A stretch of DNA of 64,000 nucleotides, taken from Actinophytocola sp044466355 (lineage in GTDB: Bacteria > Actinomycetota > Actinomycetes > Mycobacteriales > Pseudonocardiaceae). The stretch lies in the NCBI RefSeq assembly GCF_044466355.1, contig NZ_JBITMQ010000013.1, positions 62,001 to 126,000 of the forward strand, in the 5' to 3' direction. A program made the translations under genes and the position numbers. Below the pieces are notes generated by a model. The model ran no database searches, was not told where the DNA came from, and worked only from the letters and a program-made list of their open reading frames with translations. Every line of letters starts with the position of its first letter. The stretch's first letter is position 1. Shown piece after piece: positions 42,920-51,039 of the stretch.

Positions 42920-43587
42920 GCGGAGCGAACCATCGAGCGCGCGACGTGATCCGGGTGCTCATCGCCGACGACCACGCGGCCATCCGCGCGGGGCTGACCA
43001 TGATCCTCGACGGCGCGCCGGACATCGAGGTCGTGGCGGAGGCGGAGGACGGTGCGACGGCGGTGCGCAAGGCGGCGGCGCTGCGCCCGGACGTGGTGCT
43101 GATGGACGTCCGGATGCCGGGCACCGACGGGCTGACCGCGACCAGGCAGGTCATCGAGGCGAGGACCGCGCAGGTGATCGTGCTGACCACGTTCGACATG
43201 GACGAGTACGTCTACGGCGCGATCCGGGCAGGCGCCGCGGGTTTCCTGCTGAAGTCGGTGGACGCGTCGCGCTTGGTCGAGTCGGTGCGCCTGGTGGCCG
43301 CCGGTGACGGCGTCATAGAACCGAGTGTCACCCGAAGGTTGATGGCCGCGTTCGCGTCCGCCCGGCCCGCGGTGTCCCGGCCACCGGGCCTCGACGACCT
43401 GACCCAGCGCGAACGCGAGGTGCTGGTGTGCCTGGGGGAGGGCCTGTCGAACCAGCAGATCGCGCGCCGCCTCGGCGTCGGCGAGGCGACGGTGAAGACA
43501 CACGTGTCGCGGGTGCTCACCAAGCTCGACCTGCGGTCCCGTGTGCAGGCGGCGGTGCTCGCGAAGGACGCGGGGCTGGTCGGCTAG
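42916..43587 (+). CDS. NarL/LuxR-family response regulator
   Basis: 223 residues. The receiver domain has IADDHAAIR, the phosphoacceptor Asp in VVLMDVRMPGTDG and the Lys in GFLLKSVD. A C-terminal LuxR helix-turn-helix follows (LTQREREVLVCLGEGLSNQQIARRLGV). GTG start in the 4-nt overlap with the kinase stop, so kinase and regulator are translationally coupled. Confidence 0.93.
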   Translation: MSGANHRARDVIRVLIADDHAAIRAGLTMILDGAPDIEVVAEAEDGATAVRKAAALRPDVVLMDVRMPGTDGLTATRQVIEARTAQVIVLTTFDMDEYVYGAIRAGAAGFLLKSVDASRLVESVRLVAAGDGVIEPSVTRRLMAAFASARPAVSRPPGLDDLTQREREVLVCLGEGLSNQQIARRLGVGEATVKTHVSRVLTKLDLRSRVQAAVLAKDAGLVG

Positions 43588-43590
43588 CCT
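43585..43590 (+). promoter_or_regulatory. -10 element of a probable leaderless nucS transcript
   Basis: TAGCCT, then six bases, then the nucS GTG at 43597. It overlaps the stop of the response-regulator gene. No Shine-Dalgarno sequence is present. Confidence 0.45.
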
Positions 43591-43596
43591 GCTTCG

Positions 43597-44256
43597 GTGC
43601 GTCTCGTGATCGCTCGCTGCCAGGTCGACTACGCGGGCAGGTTGACCGCCCACCTGCCCATGGCCACCCGTCTGTTGCTGGTGAAGGCCGACGGCTCGGT
43701 GTCCGTGCACTCGGACGACCGGGCGTACAAGCCGCTCAACTGGATGAGCCCACCGTGCTGGCTCACCGAGGACGACGGCACCTGGACGGTGTCGAACAAG
43801 GCGGGTGAGAAGCTGGTCATCACCCTCGACGAGGTCCTGCACGACAGCGCCCACGAGCTGGGTGCGGAACCGGGCCTCGTCAAGGACGGCGTGGAGGCCC
43901 ACCTCCAGGAGCTGCTGGCGGAACACATCACCACTTTGGGTGACGGGTACTCGCTCGTCCGCCGCGAGTACATGACCGCCATCGGCCCGGTCGACATCCT
44001 CTGCCGCGACGCCGTCGGCGCCACGGTGGCCGTGGAGATCAAACGCCGAGGCGAGATCGACGGCGTCGAGCAGCTGACCAGGTACCTCGAACTGCTGAAC
44101 CGCGACCCGCTGCTGGCCCCGGTGCAGGGCGTGTTCGCCGCCCAGCTGATCAAACCCCAGGCCCGCACCCTCGCCGAGGACCGGGGCATCCGCTGCGTAA
44201 CCCTCGACTACGACGCCCTACGAGGCATCGAGTCGGACGAGTTCCGCCTGTTCTGA
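43597..44256 (+). CDS. nucS: mismatch-specific endonuclease NucS/EndoMS
   Basis: 219-residue nuclease that cuts both strands at G-T, G-G and T-T mismatches. It provides mismatch correction in actinobacteria lacking MutS/MutL. The N-terminal dimerisation domain begins MRLVIARCQVDYAGRLTAHLP. The C-terminal nuclease domain has the catalytic GPVDILCRD and AVEIKRRGEIDGVEQLTRYL (D...ExK). In archaea and mycobacteria it works with the sliding clamp, but I did not identify a clear clamp motif; the protein ends in EFRLF. Conserved neighbourhood. Confidence 0.95.
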   Translation: MRLVIARCQVDYAGRLTAHLPMATRLLLVKADGSVSVHSDDRAYKPLNWMSPPCWLTEDDGTWTVSNKAGEKLVITLDEVLHDSAHELGAEPGLVKDGVEAHLQELLAEHITTLGDGYSLVRREYMTAIGPVDILCRDAVGATVAVEIKRRGEIDGVEQLTRYLELLNRDPLLAPVQGVFAAQLIKPQARTLAEDRGIRCVTLDYDALRGIESDEFRLF

Positions 44257-44342
44257 GCCGCGTCGCGGGTGATTTCCCGGAAACGCCACGCGGGCTGACG
44301 GCGATGGGCATCCGAGGGGCGCAACGCTCGCGGAGGCCGCTG

Positions 44343-44525
44343 ATGGAGTACCGGATAGAGGTCGATGACGCCGTCGCCCGGCGTCGGCAAGTGGTCGTCT
44401 CCGATGCGCCTGGGAAGATCCACATCGCCCCACCGCCCGGCGCGGGGTTCATCCTCACGGCAGATGAGGCCGATCTGCTGGACCTCGCGATCATCGCGGC
44501 GTACCGGAGAGCCGTGGCCGAGTGA
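44343..44525 (+). CDS. small hypothetical protein (first of coupled pair)
   Basis: 60-residue soluble protein, not recognised. It begins MEYRIEVDDAVARRRQVVV and ends in an acidic/aliphatic helix (LTADEADLLDLAIIAAYRRAVAE). ATG 44343 has GGAGG six bases upstream; an earlier ATG at 44304 lacks a ribosome-binding site. The stop overlaps the next start (GTGA), so the two small proteins are probably made in equal amounts and may interact. Confidence 0.6.
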   Translation: MEYRIEVDDAVARRRQVVVSDAPGKIHIAPPPGAGFILTADEADLLDLAIIAAYRRAVAE

Positions 44526-44920
44526 GCGACGAGATCGACCGTGAGTTGATCGGGATCTTCGAGTTCCGCAAGGGTGCCGCCGACCGCCTCGCGGAGCTGG
44601 GGCCCTCTGCGTTCGACCGGGTCCTCCACCTCTACCACAGCACCGACATCCCGCCTCGGCTCTCCGAGCTGGGCGGGCAGCTGGGGCGGCAGTGCGTGGA
44701 CCTGTGGGCGGAAGCGATAGCCGCGGTCGCGCGGGCCAATCCCGGGAAGTACCTCGACTGGCTGACCGGACGGCAACCGTCCACCCTGGACCTCGTGCTC
44801 CTCGGCGACGTCGACGACGCGCGAGCCTCCACTGTGCTCAGAGCCGCGCTCGATCACCCGGAGTGGCTGCATCGCCACCATGCGCAAGAGTCCCTGGTCA
44901 GGCGGGGTGAGTGGCCCTGA
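44522..44920 (+). CDS. hypothetical helical-repeat protein (second of coupled pair)
   Basis: 132 residues, predicted all-helical, with a C-terminal part resembling HEAT-like repeats (STVLRAALDHPEWLHRHHAQESLVRRG). GTG start coupled to the 60-residue protein upstream. No known family recognised. Such small coupled pairs near each other can be immunity or accessory pairs, but nothing here shows toxicity. Confidence 0.6.
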   Translation: MSDEIDRELIGIFEFRKGAADRLAELGPSAFDRVLHLYHSTDIPPRLSELGGQLGRQCVDLWAEAIAAVARANPGKYLDWLTGRQPSTLDLVLLGDVDDARASTVLRAALDHPEWLHRHHAQESLVRRGEWP

Positions 44921-44969
44921 TTCGGGTGTTCCCCGCATGTGCTCGAACTCCGGTGGCTACGGTGCACGT

Positions 44970-45947
44970 GTGAGGGGAAGCCTTGTCGTAGTGTCCGCGG
45001 TCGCCGCCGTCGTGCTCGCCGGGTGTGGCGAGGCGGTGGACACCGCCAAGCAGACCTTTCCGCGCAGCACGGTGCCCGCGGGCCAGCTGGACCCCGGGAC
45101 GTCGACCGGCAAGCCGAAGACCAACGACCCGACGTTCTCCAACGAGCAACTGCGCAAGCTGGACCCGTGTGCCCTGCTGAGCAGGGACCTCCTGGCCCCG
45201 CTCGGCAAGCCGGCCGACAACCGGATGCAGGACTTCAGCAGCTGCTCCAACTACATGGAGGACAAGGACGGCAAGGACCTCAACATCACGATCTACGTCG
45301 GCGACACGCTCAACGGCGCCACCGACGCGGACGAGAACATCGGCGGCCTGCCCGCCTACGAGAGCGAGCTGGACGACGGCACGGCCTGCTTCGTCAGCGC
45401 CGTCACCTCCACCAACCCGAACCAGGGCCTGCGCGTGCAGGTCGGCGGTGAGGGCGAGGAGCTGTGCGCCACCGGCCGCACGGTCCTCACCGGCATCATC
45501 ACCATGATCCGGGAGGACCCGCCGGAGCGGAGCGAGAAGTCCGGCTCCATCGCGAGCGTCGACCCGTGCGGCCTGCTGGACCCCGACGAGCTCAAGACCG
45601 TGGTCAAGGTCGACACCGAGGTCGAGCCGTACTCCCTGCACTGGTGCAACTGGAGCAAGGACAGCCTCAACGTCGCCGTGTGGTTCCGCACCGGGTACGA
45701 CCCGAAGGACGACACCGTCGACCCCGGCGCACCGGTCGACCTGGGCAACAAGATCACCGGATACCAGGCCCCGTCGGACGGCCACACCTCCTGCCGGATC
45801 GAGTGGCGGCACCGCTCCACCGGTGAGGACGGCGCGGACGAGATCGTCGAGGTCTCCTTCGACAACAAGGACACGCCGAAGGACAACGGCTGCTCGACCG
45901 CGGCGGCGGTGGCGAAACTGCTGATTCCCGCACTGCCCAAGCCGTGA
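44970..45947 (+). CDS. DUF3558-type lipoprotein
   Basis: 325-residue lipoprotein. A signal peptide with lipobox VVLAGC is at the N-terminus (Cys about residue 19). Two tandem DUF3558-like domains follow (from DPCALLSRDLLAPLG, and from DPCGLLDPDELKTVV), each with paired cysteines likely forming disulfides. The GTG at 44970 immediately precedes the signal peptide. DUF3558 lipoproteins are numerous in Pseudonocardiales and of unknown role. A second, shorter-motif paralogue follows 47 nt later. Confidence 0.8.
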   Translation: MRGSLVVVSAVAAVVLAGCGEAVDTAKQTFPRSTVPAGQLDPGTSTGKPKTNDPTFSNEQLRKLDPCALLSRDLLAPLGKPADNRMQDFSSCSNYMEDKDGKDLNITIYVGDTLNGATDADENIGGLPAYESELDDGTACFVSAVTSTNPNQGLRVQVGGEGEELCATGRTVLTGIITMIREDPPERSEKSGSIASVDPCGLLDPDELKTVVKVDTEVEPYSLHWCNWSKDSLNVAVWFRTGYDPKDDTVDPGAPVDLGNKITGYQAPSDGHTSCRIEWRHRSTGEDGADEIVEVSFDNKDTPKDNGCSTAAAVAKLLIPALPKP

Positions 45948-45994
45948 ACATGCTTCAATTTCGCCGGCACGGGGAACAAGCACGGCGCTAGGGC

Positions 45995-46978
45995 GTGATG
46001 GTGTTGGCAGTTCTGCCTCGGGTGTTGGCGGTCCTCGCGGTGGTGCTGGTCTCCGCGTGCACCTCGCGCGTCGGCGGTCTGCCGGTCGCCGCGACCACGG
46101 TCCCGGACGAGCTGACGTCGGAGGCCGCGTTCGAGGACCTGACGACGGTCGCGCCGTGTTCGCTGACCGACCCGGAGGCGTTCGCCGAGTACGGCACGCC
46201 CGAGTTCGCGACCCCCGAGTCGTTCGACTACTGCGCGATCCGGATCAACACCGACGGCGACGCCGACGTGCTGATCTCCGTCGGCGCGTTCGGGGTGCTC
46301 TCCGCCCAGCCCGAGATCGAGGGCAACCGTGTGAAGGACGTCGAGCCGGGGATGTGGGTCGGCCAGCAGAACGACAGCTCGTCGTTCTGCTCGCAGCTGC
46401 TCGTGTTCCCCGACGGGGTGACCATGCAGGTGGCCGGCACCGTGTACGACGGGTCCGCCGACACGTGCCCGATGGTCGACACCGGCATGGAGTGGGCGAT
46501 CGACGTCATCCTCGACGGCGACGTCGAGCACCGCGACCCCCAGAACGACTCGCTGATCACGGTCGACCCGTGCTCGCTCGTCGGCGACGGCGACATCGCG
46601 GCGATCCCCGGTCTCGACGGGGTGAACCGGCCGGACGACTACCCCGGCAAGCACACGTGCTTCTGGGAGCAGCGCCCCGACTCGCCGGTGACCGTGCGGG
46701 TGGAGTTCGGCGCCGGGCCGGAGCCCGCGGTGTACGGCGACGCCAAGGAGGGCCTGGTCGCGGGCAGGCAGACGGTGACGAGCCAGTACCGCGAGATCAA
46801 CGGGCACGACTACTGCGCGGTCGAGACCGGGCACCTCCCGTTCACCGAGATCGAGAGCGAGGACGTGGTCGAGGTGGCCAGCGTCTACGTCCGGATGCCC
46901 ACCGGACAGGTCACCAAGGCGTGCGCCGCGGCGACCGCCGTCGCCGAGCTCGTGTGGTCCGAACTGCCCGATGCCTGA
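45995..46978 (+). CDS. second DUF3558-like lipoprotein
   Basis: 327-residue paralogue of the preceding gene. Signal peptide VLAVLAVVLVSAC gives a lipidated Cys. Two cysteine-paired domains follow (VAPCSLTDPEAFAEYG and VDPCSLVGDGDIAAIPG). GTG 45995 is used; ATG 45998 is adjacent. Only a 47-nt gap separates the two genes, so they are probably cotranscribed, but the sequences have diverged strongly. Confidence 0.78.
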   Translation: MMVLAVLPRVLAVLAVVLVSACTSRVGGLPVAATTVPDELTSEAAFEDLTTVAPCSLTDPEAFAEYGTPEFATPESFDYCAIRINTDGDADVLISVGAFGVLSAQPEIEGNRVKDVEPGMWVGQQNDSSSFCSQLLVFPDGVTMQVAGTVYDGSADTCPMVDTGMEWAIDVILDGDVEHRDPQNDSLITVDPCSLVGDGDIAAIPGLDGVNRPDDYPGKHTCFWEQRPDSPVTVRVEFGAGPEPAVYGDAKEGLVAGRQTVTSQYREINGHDYCAVETGHLPFTEIESEDVVEVASVYVRMPTGQVTKACAAATAVAELVWSELPDA

Positions 46979-47094
46979 GCGGTGCCCCTGACCGATACAG
47001 GCCGGTGAGCTGGGCCACGGCCAGGCTGCCGCCTTTGTTACTGGCAGGTAGTGTCCGAGTTCGCTGCTCTGGTCGCGGACTGCGGAGGTGCACG

Positions 47095-48870
47095 GTGGCA
47101 CGGGATATCCAGCGCGTCGGAGTCGTCGGTCTCGGCACGATGGGTGCCGGCATCGCCGAGGTGGTGGCCAGGACGGGACGTCACGTGGTCGGCGTCGAGG
47201 TCGACGAGGCGGCTGTCGCGCGGGCGCGTGAGCACATCGAGCACTCCACCGAGCGCGCCCGGGCGGGCGGCAAGCTGGACGCGGCCGAGCGGGACGCGCT
47301 GCTGTCGCGGATCACGTACACGACGAGCCTGAAGGACCTGGCCGACGTCGACCTGGTCGTGGAGGCCATCCCGGAGAGCCTGGAGCTGAAGGCCCAGGTG
47401 TTCACCGAACTGGAGCAGGTCTGCCGGCCGGACGTGATCCTCGCGTCGAACACGTCGTCGTTGTCGGTCACCGAGATCGGTGTCCACACGGGACGGCCGG
47501 GCAAGGTCGTCGGCCTGCACTTCTTCAACCCGGCGCCGGTGCTGAAGCTGGTGGAGATCGTGCGCACCGTGGTCACCGAGCCGGACGTGATCGCGGACGT
47601 CGAGGAGTTCGCGCGTGAGCTGGGCAAGGAGCCGGTGGTCATCGGCGACCGGGCCGGGTTCATCGCGAACGCGCTGCTGTTCGGTTACCTCAACCACGCG
47701 GTGTCGATGTACGAGTCGCGCTACGCCACGCGCGAGGACCTCGACGCGGCGATGCGCTTCGGCTGCGGTTACCCGATGGGGCCGTTGGCGCTGCTGGACC
47801 TCATCGGTCTCGACACCGCGTACGAGATCCTCGAGACGATGTACCGCCAGTCCCGCAACAGGTTGCACGCGCCGTCGCCGATCCTGAAGCAGATGATCAC
47901 CGCGGGCCTGCTCGGCAGGAAGTCCGGCCGCGGTTTCTACACCTACGACGGCATCGACTCCCCGGTCGTGGTGTCCGATGTGGACACGCCGGGCGCGGCC
48001 GGTTCCTCTTCTGTGGCACGGGATGTGCGCCGCGTCGGCGTGGTCGGCACCGGCACCATGGCGACCGGGATCGCGGAGGTGTTCGCGAAGAAGGGTTTCG
48101 ACGTCGTGCTGCGTGCCCGCACGGCCGAGAAGGCGTCGGCGGCGACCGCCGCGGTCGGGAAGTCGTTGGACCGTCAGGTGACGAAGGGGCGACTGTCCGA
48201 AGAGGACCGGGACGCCGTGCTGGCGCGGATCGCCGGGGTCACGTCGTTCGACGACCTGGCGGACTGCGACCTGGTCGTCGAGGCGGTCGCGGAGGAGCTG
48301 GCGGTCAAGCGGACCGTGTTCGAGGCGCTGGACAAGGCGGTGAAGCCGGGCGCGATCCTCGCGACCACCACGTCGTCACTGCCGGTGATCGAGTGTGCGG
48401 CGGCGACGTCGCGACCGGCGGACGTCGTCGGCCTGCACTTCTTCAACCCGGCGCCGGTGATGAAGCTGGTCGAGGTGGTCGCGACGATCTCCACCGCGGA
48501 CGACGTGGTGGCGACGGCGGACGCGTTGTGCCGCCAGGTCGGCAAGCACCCGGTGCACTGCGCCGACCGGGCGGGCTTCATCGTCAACGCGCTGCTGTTC
48601 CCGTACCTGAACGACGCGGTGAAGATGCTCGAGGCCCACTACGCGGACGCGGACGCCATCGACACGGCGATGAAGGTCGGCTGCGGACTGCCGATGGGGC
48701 CGTTCGAGCTGCTGGACGTGGTCGGGCTGGACGTGTCGCTGGCGATCGAGCGCACCCTGTACTACGAGTTCCGCGACGCCGGGTTCGCCCCGGCGCCGCT
48801 GCTGGAACACCTGGTCACGGCGGGCCGTCTGGGCCGCAAGACCGGCAAGGGCTTCCGCGACTACCGCTAG
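47095..48870 (+). CDS. tandem fused 3-hydroxyacyl-CoA (3-hydroxybutyryl-CoA) dehydrogenase
   Basis: 591-residue protein made of two complete dehydrogenase modules. Module 1 (residues 1-290) has GVVGLGTMGAGIAEV and HFFNPAPVLKLVEIV. A short linker follows. Module 2 starts at residue 307 with VARDVRRVGVVGTGTMATG and has HFFNPAPVMKLVEVV. Both contain a Rossmann domain and the C-terminal HCDH domain. Normal 3-hydroxybutyryl-CoA dehydrogenases are single modules of about 285 residues. It likely supplies or uses acetoacetyl-CoA with the thiolase at 59463. GTG start with GGAGGTG. Confidence 0.9.
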   Translation: MARDIQRVGVVGLGTMGAGIAEVVARTGRHVVGVEVDEAAVARAREHIEHSTERARAGGKLDAAERDALLSRITYTTSLKDLADVDLVVEAIPESLELKAQVFTELEQVCRPDVILASNTSSLSVTEIGVHTGRPGKVVGLHFFNPAPVLKLVEIVRTVVTEPDVIADVEEFARELGKEPVVIGDRAGFIANALLFGYLNHAVSMYESRYATREDLDAAMRFGCGYPMGPLALLDLIGLDTAYEILETMYRQSRNRLHAPSPILKQMITAGLLGRKSGRGFYTYDGIDSPVVVSDVDTPGAAGSSSVARDVRRVGVVGTGTMATGIAEVFAKKGFDVVLRARTAEKASAATAAVGKSLDRQVTKGRLSEEDRDAVLARIAGVTSFDDLADCDLVVEAVAEELAVKRTVFEALDKAVKPGAILATTTSSLPVIECAAATSRPADVVGLHFFNPAPVMKLVEVVATISTADDVVATADALCRQVGKHPVHCADRAGFIVNALLFPYLNDAVKMLEAHYADADAIDTAMKVGCGLPMGPFELLDVVGLDVSLAIERTLYYEFRDAGFAPAPLLEHLVTAGRLGRKTGKGFRDYR

Positions 48871-48878
48871 TGAGGGCG

Positions 48879-49103
48879 TCAGCCGCAGCCGCACGAGCCG
48901 CCGCAGCAGCCACCGCCGCCACCCATGGGTGCCGCCGCGCCGTCACCGCCCGTGGTCACGGCCACCATGGACAGCAGTTTCACGGTGTTGTCGTGGCCCT
49001 CGGGGCAGGAGGCCGGGTCGGACGACTCACTCATCGAGCGGCGGACCTCGAAGGTCGTCGCACAGTCCTTGCAGCGGTATTCGTATGTCGGCACGGCGAC
49101 CAT
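48879..49103 (-). CDS. FmdB-type zinc-ribbon protein
   Basis: 74 residues. The N-terminal FmdB/putative regulatory zinc ribbon reads MVAVPTYEYRCKDCATTFEV, with a third Cys in SCPEGH. The tail is rich in Gly and Cys (GGGGGCCGGSCGCG) and may bind metal. It is convergent with the dehydrogenase gene (8 bp apart) and divergent from the next small gene (27 bp). Confidence 0.85.
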   Translation of the reverse strand: MVAVPTYEYRCKDCATTFEVRRSMSESSDPASCPEGHDNTVKLLSMVAVTTGGDGAAAPMGGGGGCCGGSCGCG

Positions 49104-49130
49104 TCTGCCCTGCCGCTACCGTGAGGTCCC

Positions 49131-49427
49131 GTGCCTCGTCGTAACCGTGACCGCCGCGTGCCGCGTGCCGAGCCGCGCCCGCTGGGCACGGCGGGCTGGC
49201 AGCGTGCCGAGTCGGGCGACGACGGCGAGTGGCTGGTGCGGAACGTGAGCGCCACCCAGGCGACGAAGACCTACCGGTGCCCCGGCTGCGACCACGAGAT
49301 CCAGCCCGGCGTCGCGCACGTCGTCGTCTGGCCCGCCGACGACGTGGGGTCCGTCGCGGACCGGCGGCACTGGCACCTCGGGTGCTGGCAGGCCCGCGGC
49401 CGCAGAAGGCCGACACGAAAACGTTAG
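49131..49427 (+). CDS. small zinc-binding-type conserved protein
   Basis: 98-residue basic protein, often labelled ATP/GTP-binding in actinobacterial genomes without evidence. A likely zinc site is TYRCPGCDHEIQPGVAHVVV followed by RRHWHLGCWQ (Cys-Cys...His...His-Cys). The N-terminus and C-terminus are Arg-rich, suggesting nucleic-acid contact. GTG start with GAGGT upstream. Confidence 0.75.
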   Translation: MPRRNRDRRVPRAEPRPLGTAGWQRAESGDDGEWLVRNVSATQATKTYRCPGCDHEIQPGVAHVVVWPADDVGSVADRRHWHLGCWQARGRRRPTRKR

Positions 49428-49508
49428 GAATTCCGCGCCGAAGGTGTCGAACCGGCGCGTTCTGGTTCGACGTGTCTGTGTAAGGCCCAGCACAGACAGG
49501 AGAGACCG

Positions 49509-49775
49509 ATGTCGCACCCCCTCGGCGCCCTCGCGGACAACCTGACCGCCTACGCCATCTACGCCACCGCCCAGTCCGAGATGCGCCGCGCCTACGCCCT
49601 GATCGACGCAGGCGACCTCGACGCCGCCGCCAACGAGGTCGAGTCCGCCGCCCACGCCGCCGAGGTACTGGCGAAGGCCTCAACGGAACTGGACCGCATC
49701 GCCCACTGGCGCCGAGTAGCCACCGCCCGCCAACACTTCGTCGACCAGCTGAAAGCCGAACAGGTCGCAGCCTGA
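49509..49775 (+). CDS. small helical hypothetical protein
   Basis: 88 residues, Ala-rich and predicted all-helical (YAIYATAQSEMRRAYALIDA), not recognised. ATG with CAGGAGAG upstream. Its last third uses an unusual number of A-ending codons (TCA, GAA, CGA, GTA, CAA, AAA, GCA), just before the repeat element that fills the gap to the convergent aminotransferase gene. Confidence 0.65.
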   Translation: MSHPLGALADNLTAYAIYATAQSEMRRAYALIDAGDLDAAANEVESAAHAAEVLAKASTELDRIAHWRRVATARQHFVDQLKAEQVAA

Positions 49776-49786
49776 TGCCCCCGAAC

Positions 49787-49975
49787 ACCGCGAGTCGCGC
49801 CCCCGAACACCGCGAGTCGCGCGCCCAGACACCGCGAGTCGCGCGCCCAGGCACACCGAGTTGTACGTTTCGTGCACACACGACCTGCACGAAACTGCCA
49901 ACTCGGTATGCGCGGGCGCGCGACTCGCGATGTGTGTGCGCGCGACTCGCTGTGTGTGGGGGCGCGACTCGCGGT
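49787..49975. repeat. 22-bp-period inverted repeat array around a conserved stem-loop (copy 1)
   Basis: The left arm has units beginning ACCGCGAGTCGCGC at 49787, 49809 and 49831. The core stem has arms 49855-49876 and 49886-49907 (ACCGAGTTG...TTTCGTGCA; three unpaired positions in the middle) with a 9-nt loop. The right arm has inverted units at 49916, 49938 and 49960. Left units have GCGAGTCGC, right units GCGACTCGC. The last base is shared with the aminotransferase TAA stop. The array fills the convergent gap. A second copy is at 58660. Confidence 0.85.
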
Positions 49976-51039
49976 TAGTGGGGGAAGGAGGTTGCTGCGG
50001 CCAGGAAGGCGTCGTTCTCTGGTTGGAGGCCGATTGTGGCTCGTGCGCCTTCGCCCGCGAACGCGCGGATGACGACCTTCTGGTCCAGGCAGTGCTCGTT
50101 GAACTCGGCGGTCCGCGCACCCAGCGGTAGCCACACGAAGTTCGCCTGCGACGACGGCACGTCGTAGCCCATCTCCACCAGGGCCTCGTGCACGCGGGTG
50201 CGTTCCTTCGTCACCTCGGCGCACCGCTCCAGCAGCTCGGGCGTCGCCGCCATGGCCGCGATGCCGGCTGCCTGCGCGACCCGGTTCACCGAGAACGGGA
50301 TCCCGACCTTCCGCACCCCGGACGCCACGTCCGGGGACGCGACGAGGAAGCCCAGGCGGATGCCGGCCAGCGCGTAGGCCTTGGAGAACGTCCGCAGCAC
50401 GGCCACGTTCTGCCGGTCCAGGAAGGTGAAGCCGTCGGGCACGTCGGGGTCGGTCACAAACTCGCGGTACGCCTCGTCCAGCACGACCAGCACGTTGTCG
50501 GGGACGCGGTCGAGGAAGTCGGTGAGCTCGGCGGTCCGCAGCGCGGTGCCGGTCGGGTTGTTCGGGTTCGACACGAACATCAGGCGTGTGCGGTCGGTGA
50601 CCGCGGCGAGCATGCCCTCGAGGTCGAGGCCCTGGTCGGGCGTCAGCGGCACCTTCACGCCGGCGGCCATCGCGATCTGCGTGACGATCGGGTACGCCTC
50701 GAACGACCGCCAGCCGAACACGACCTCGTCACCCGGCTCGCACGTGGCCTGCACGAGCTGCTGGCACAGGCTCACCGAGCCGCAGCCGACCGCGAGCCGC
50801 GGCCGGTCGAGACCGAAGTGCTCGGCGGTCTTGTCGAGCAGGTCGTCGGCGCCCATCGCGGGGTAGCGGTTGACGTCGGCGGCCGCGTCGGCGATGGCGG
50901 CGAGGATGGCCGCGGGCGGCGGGCCGGACAGCTCGTTGCTGGAGAGGATGACGGCCCCGGGCACCTTCCGGCCGGCGATGTAGTCGGGCAGGGAGGCGAG
51001 GTCGGCTCTGACGGTCACTGGCATGGCCGCATCATTCAT
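49975..51039 (-). CDS. histidinol-phosphate / aromatic aminotransferase
   Basis: 354-residue fold-type I aminotransferase of the HisC/Pat group. It contains SSNELSGPPP, the FVSNPNNPTG motif and the PLP lysine in RTFSKAYALAGIRLG (about residue 221). Such proteins act on histidinol phosphate or on phenylalanine/tyrosine. The lack of his genes nearby favours the aromatic (Pat) role, but this is not certain. ATG 51039 overlaps the upstream acetyltransferase stop; ATG 51024 is the alternative. Its 3' end is G-poor and touches the repeat element. Confidence 0.85.
   Translation of the reverse strand: MNDAAMPVTVRADLASLPDYIAGRKVPGAVILSSNELSGPPPAAILAAIADAAADVNRYPAMGADDLLDKTAEHFGLDRPRLAVGCGSVSLCQQLVQATCEPGDEVVFGWRSFEAYPIVTQIAMAAGVKVPLTPDQGLDLEGMLAAVTDRTRLMFVSNPNNPTGTALRTAELTDFLDRVPDNVLVVLDEAYREFVTDPDVPDGFTFLDRQNVAVLRTFSKAYALAGIRLGFLVASPDVASGVRKVGIPFSVNRVAQAAGIAAMAATPELLERCAEVTKERTRVHEALVEMGYDVPSSQANFVWLPLGARTAEFNEHCLDQKVVIRAFAGEGARATIGLQPENDAFLAAATSFPH

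Noticed and set aside
49787..49975. Insertion sequence or transposon end
   Set aside because: No transposase frame and no target-site duplication visible; a non-autonomous repeat remains possible and is described in the findings.
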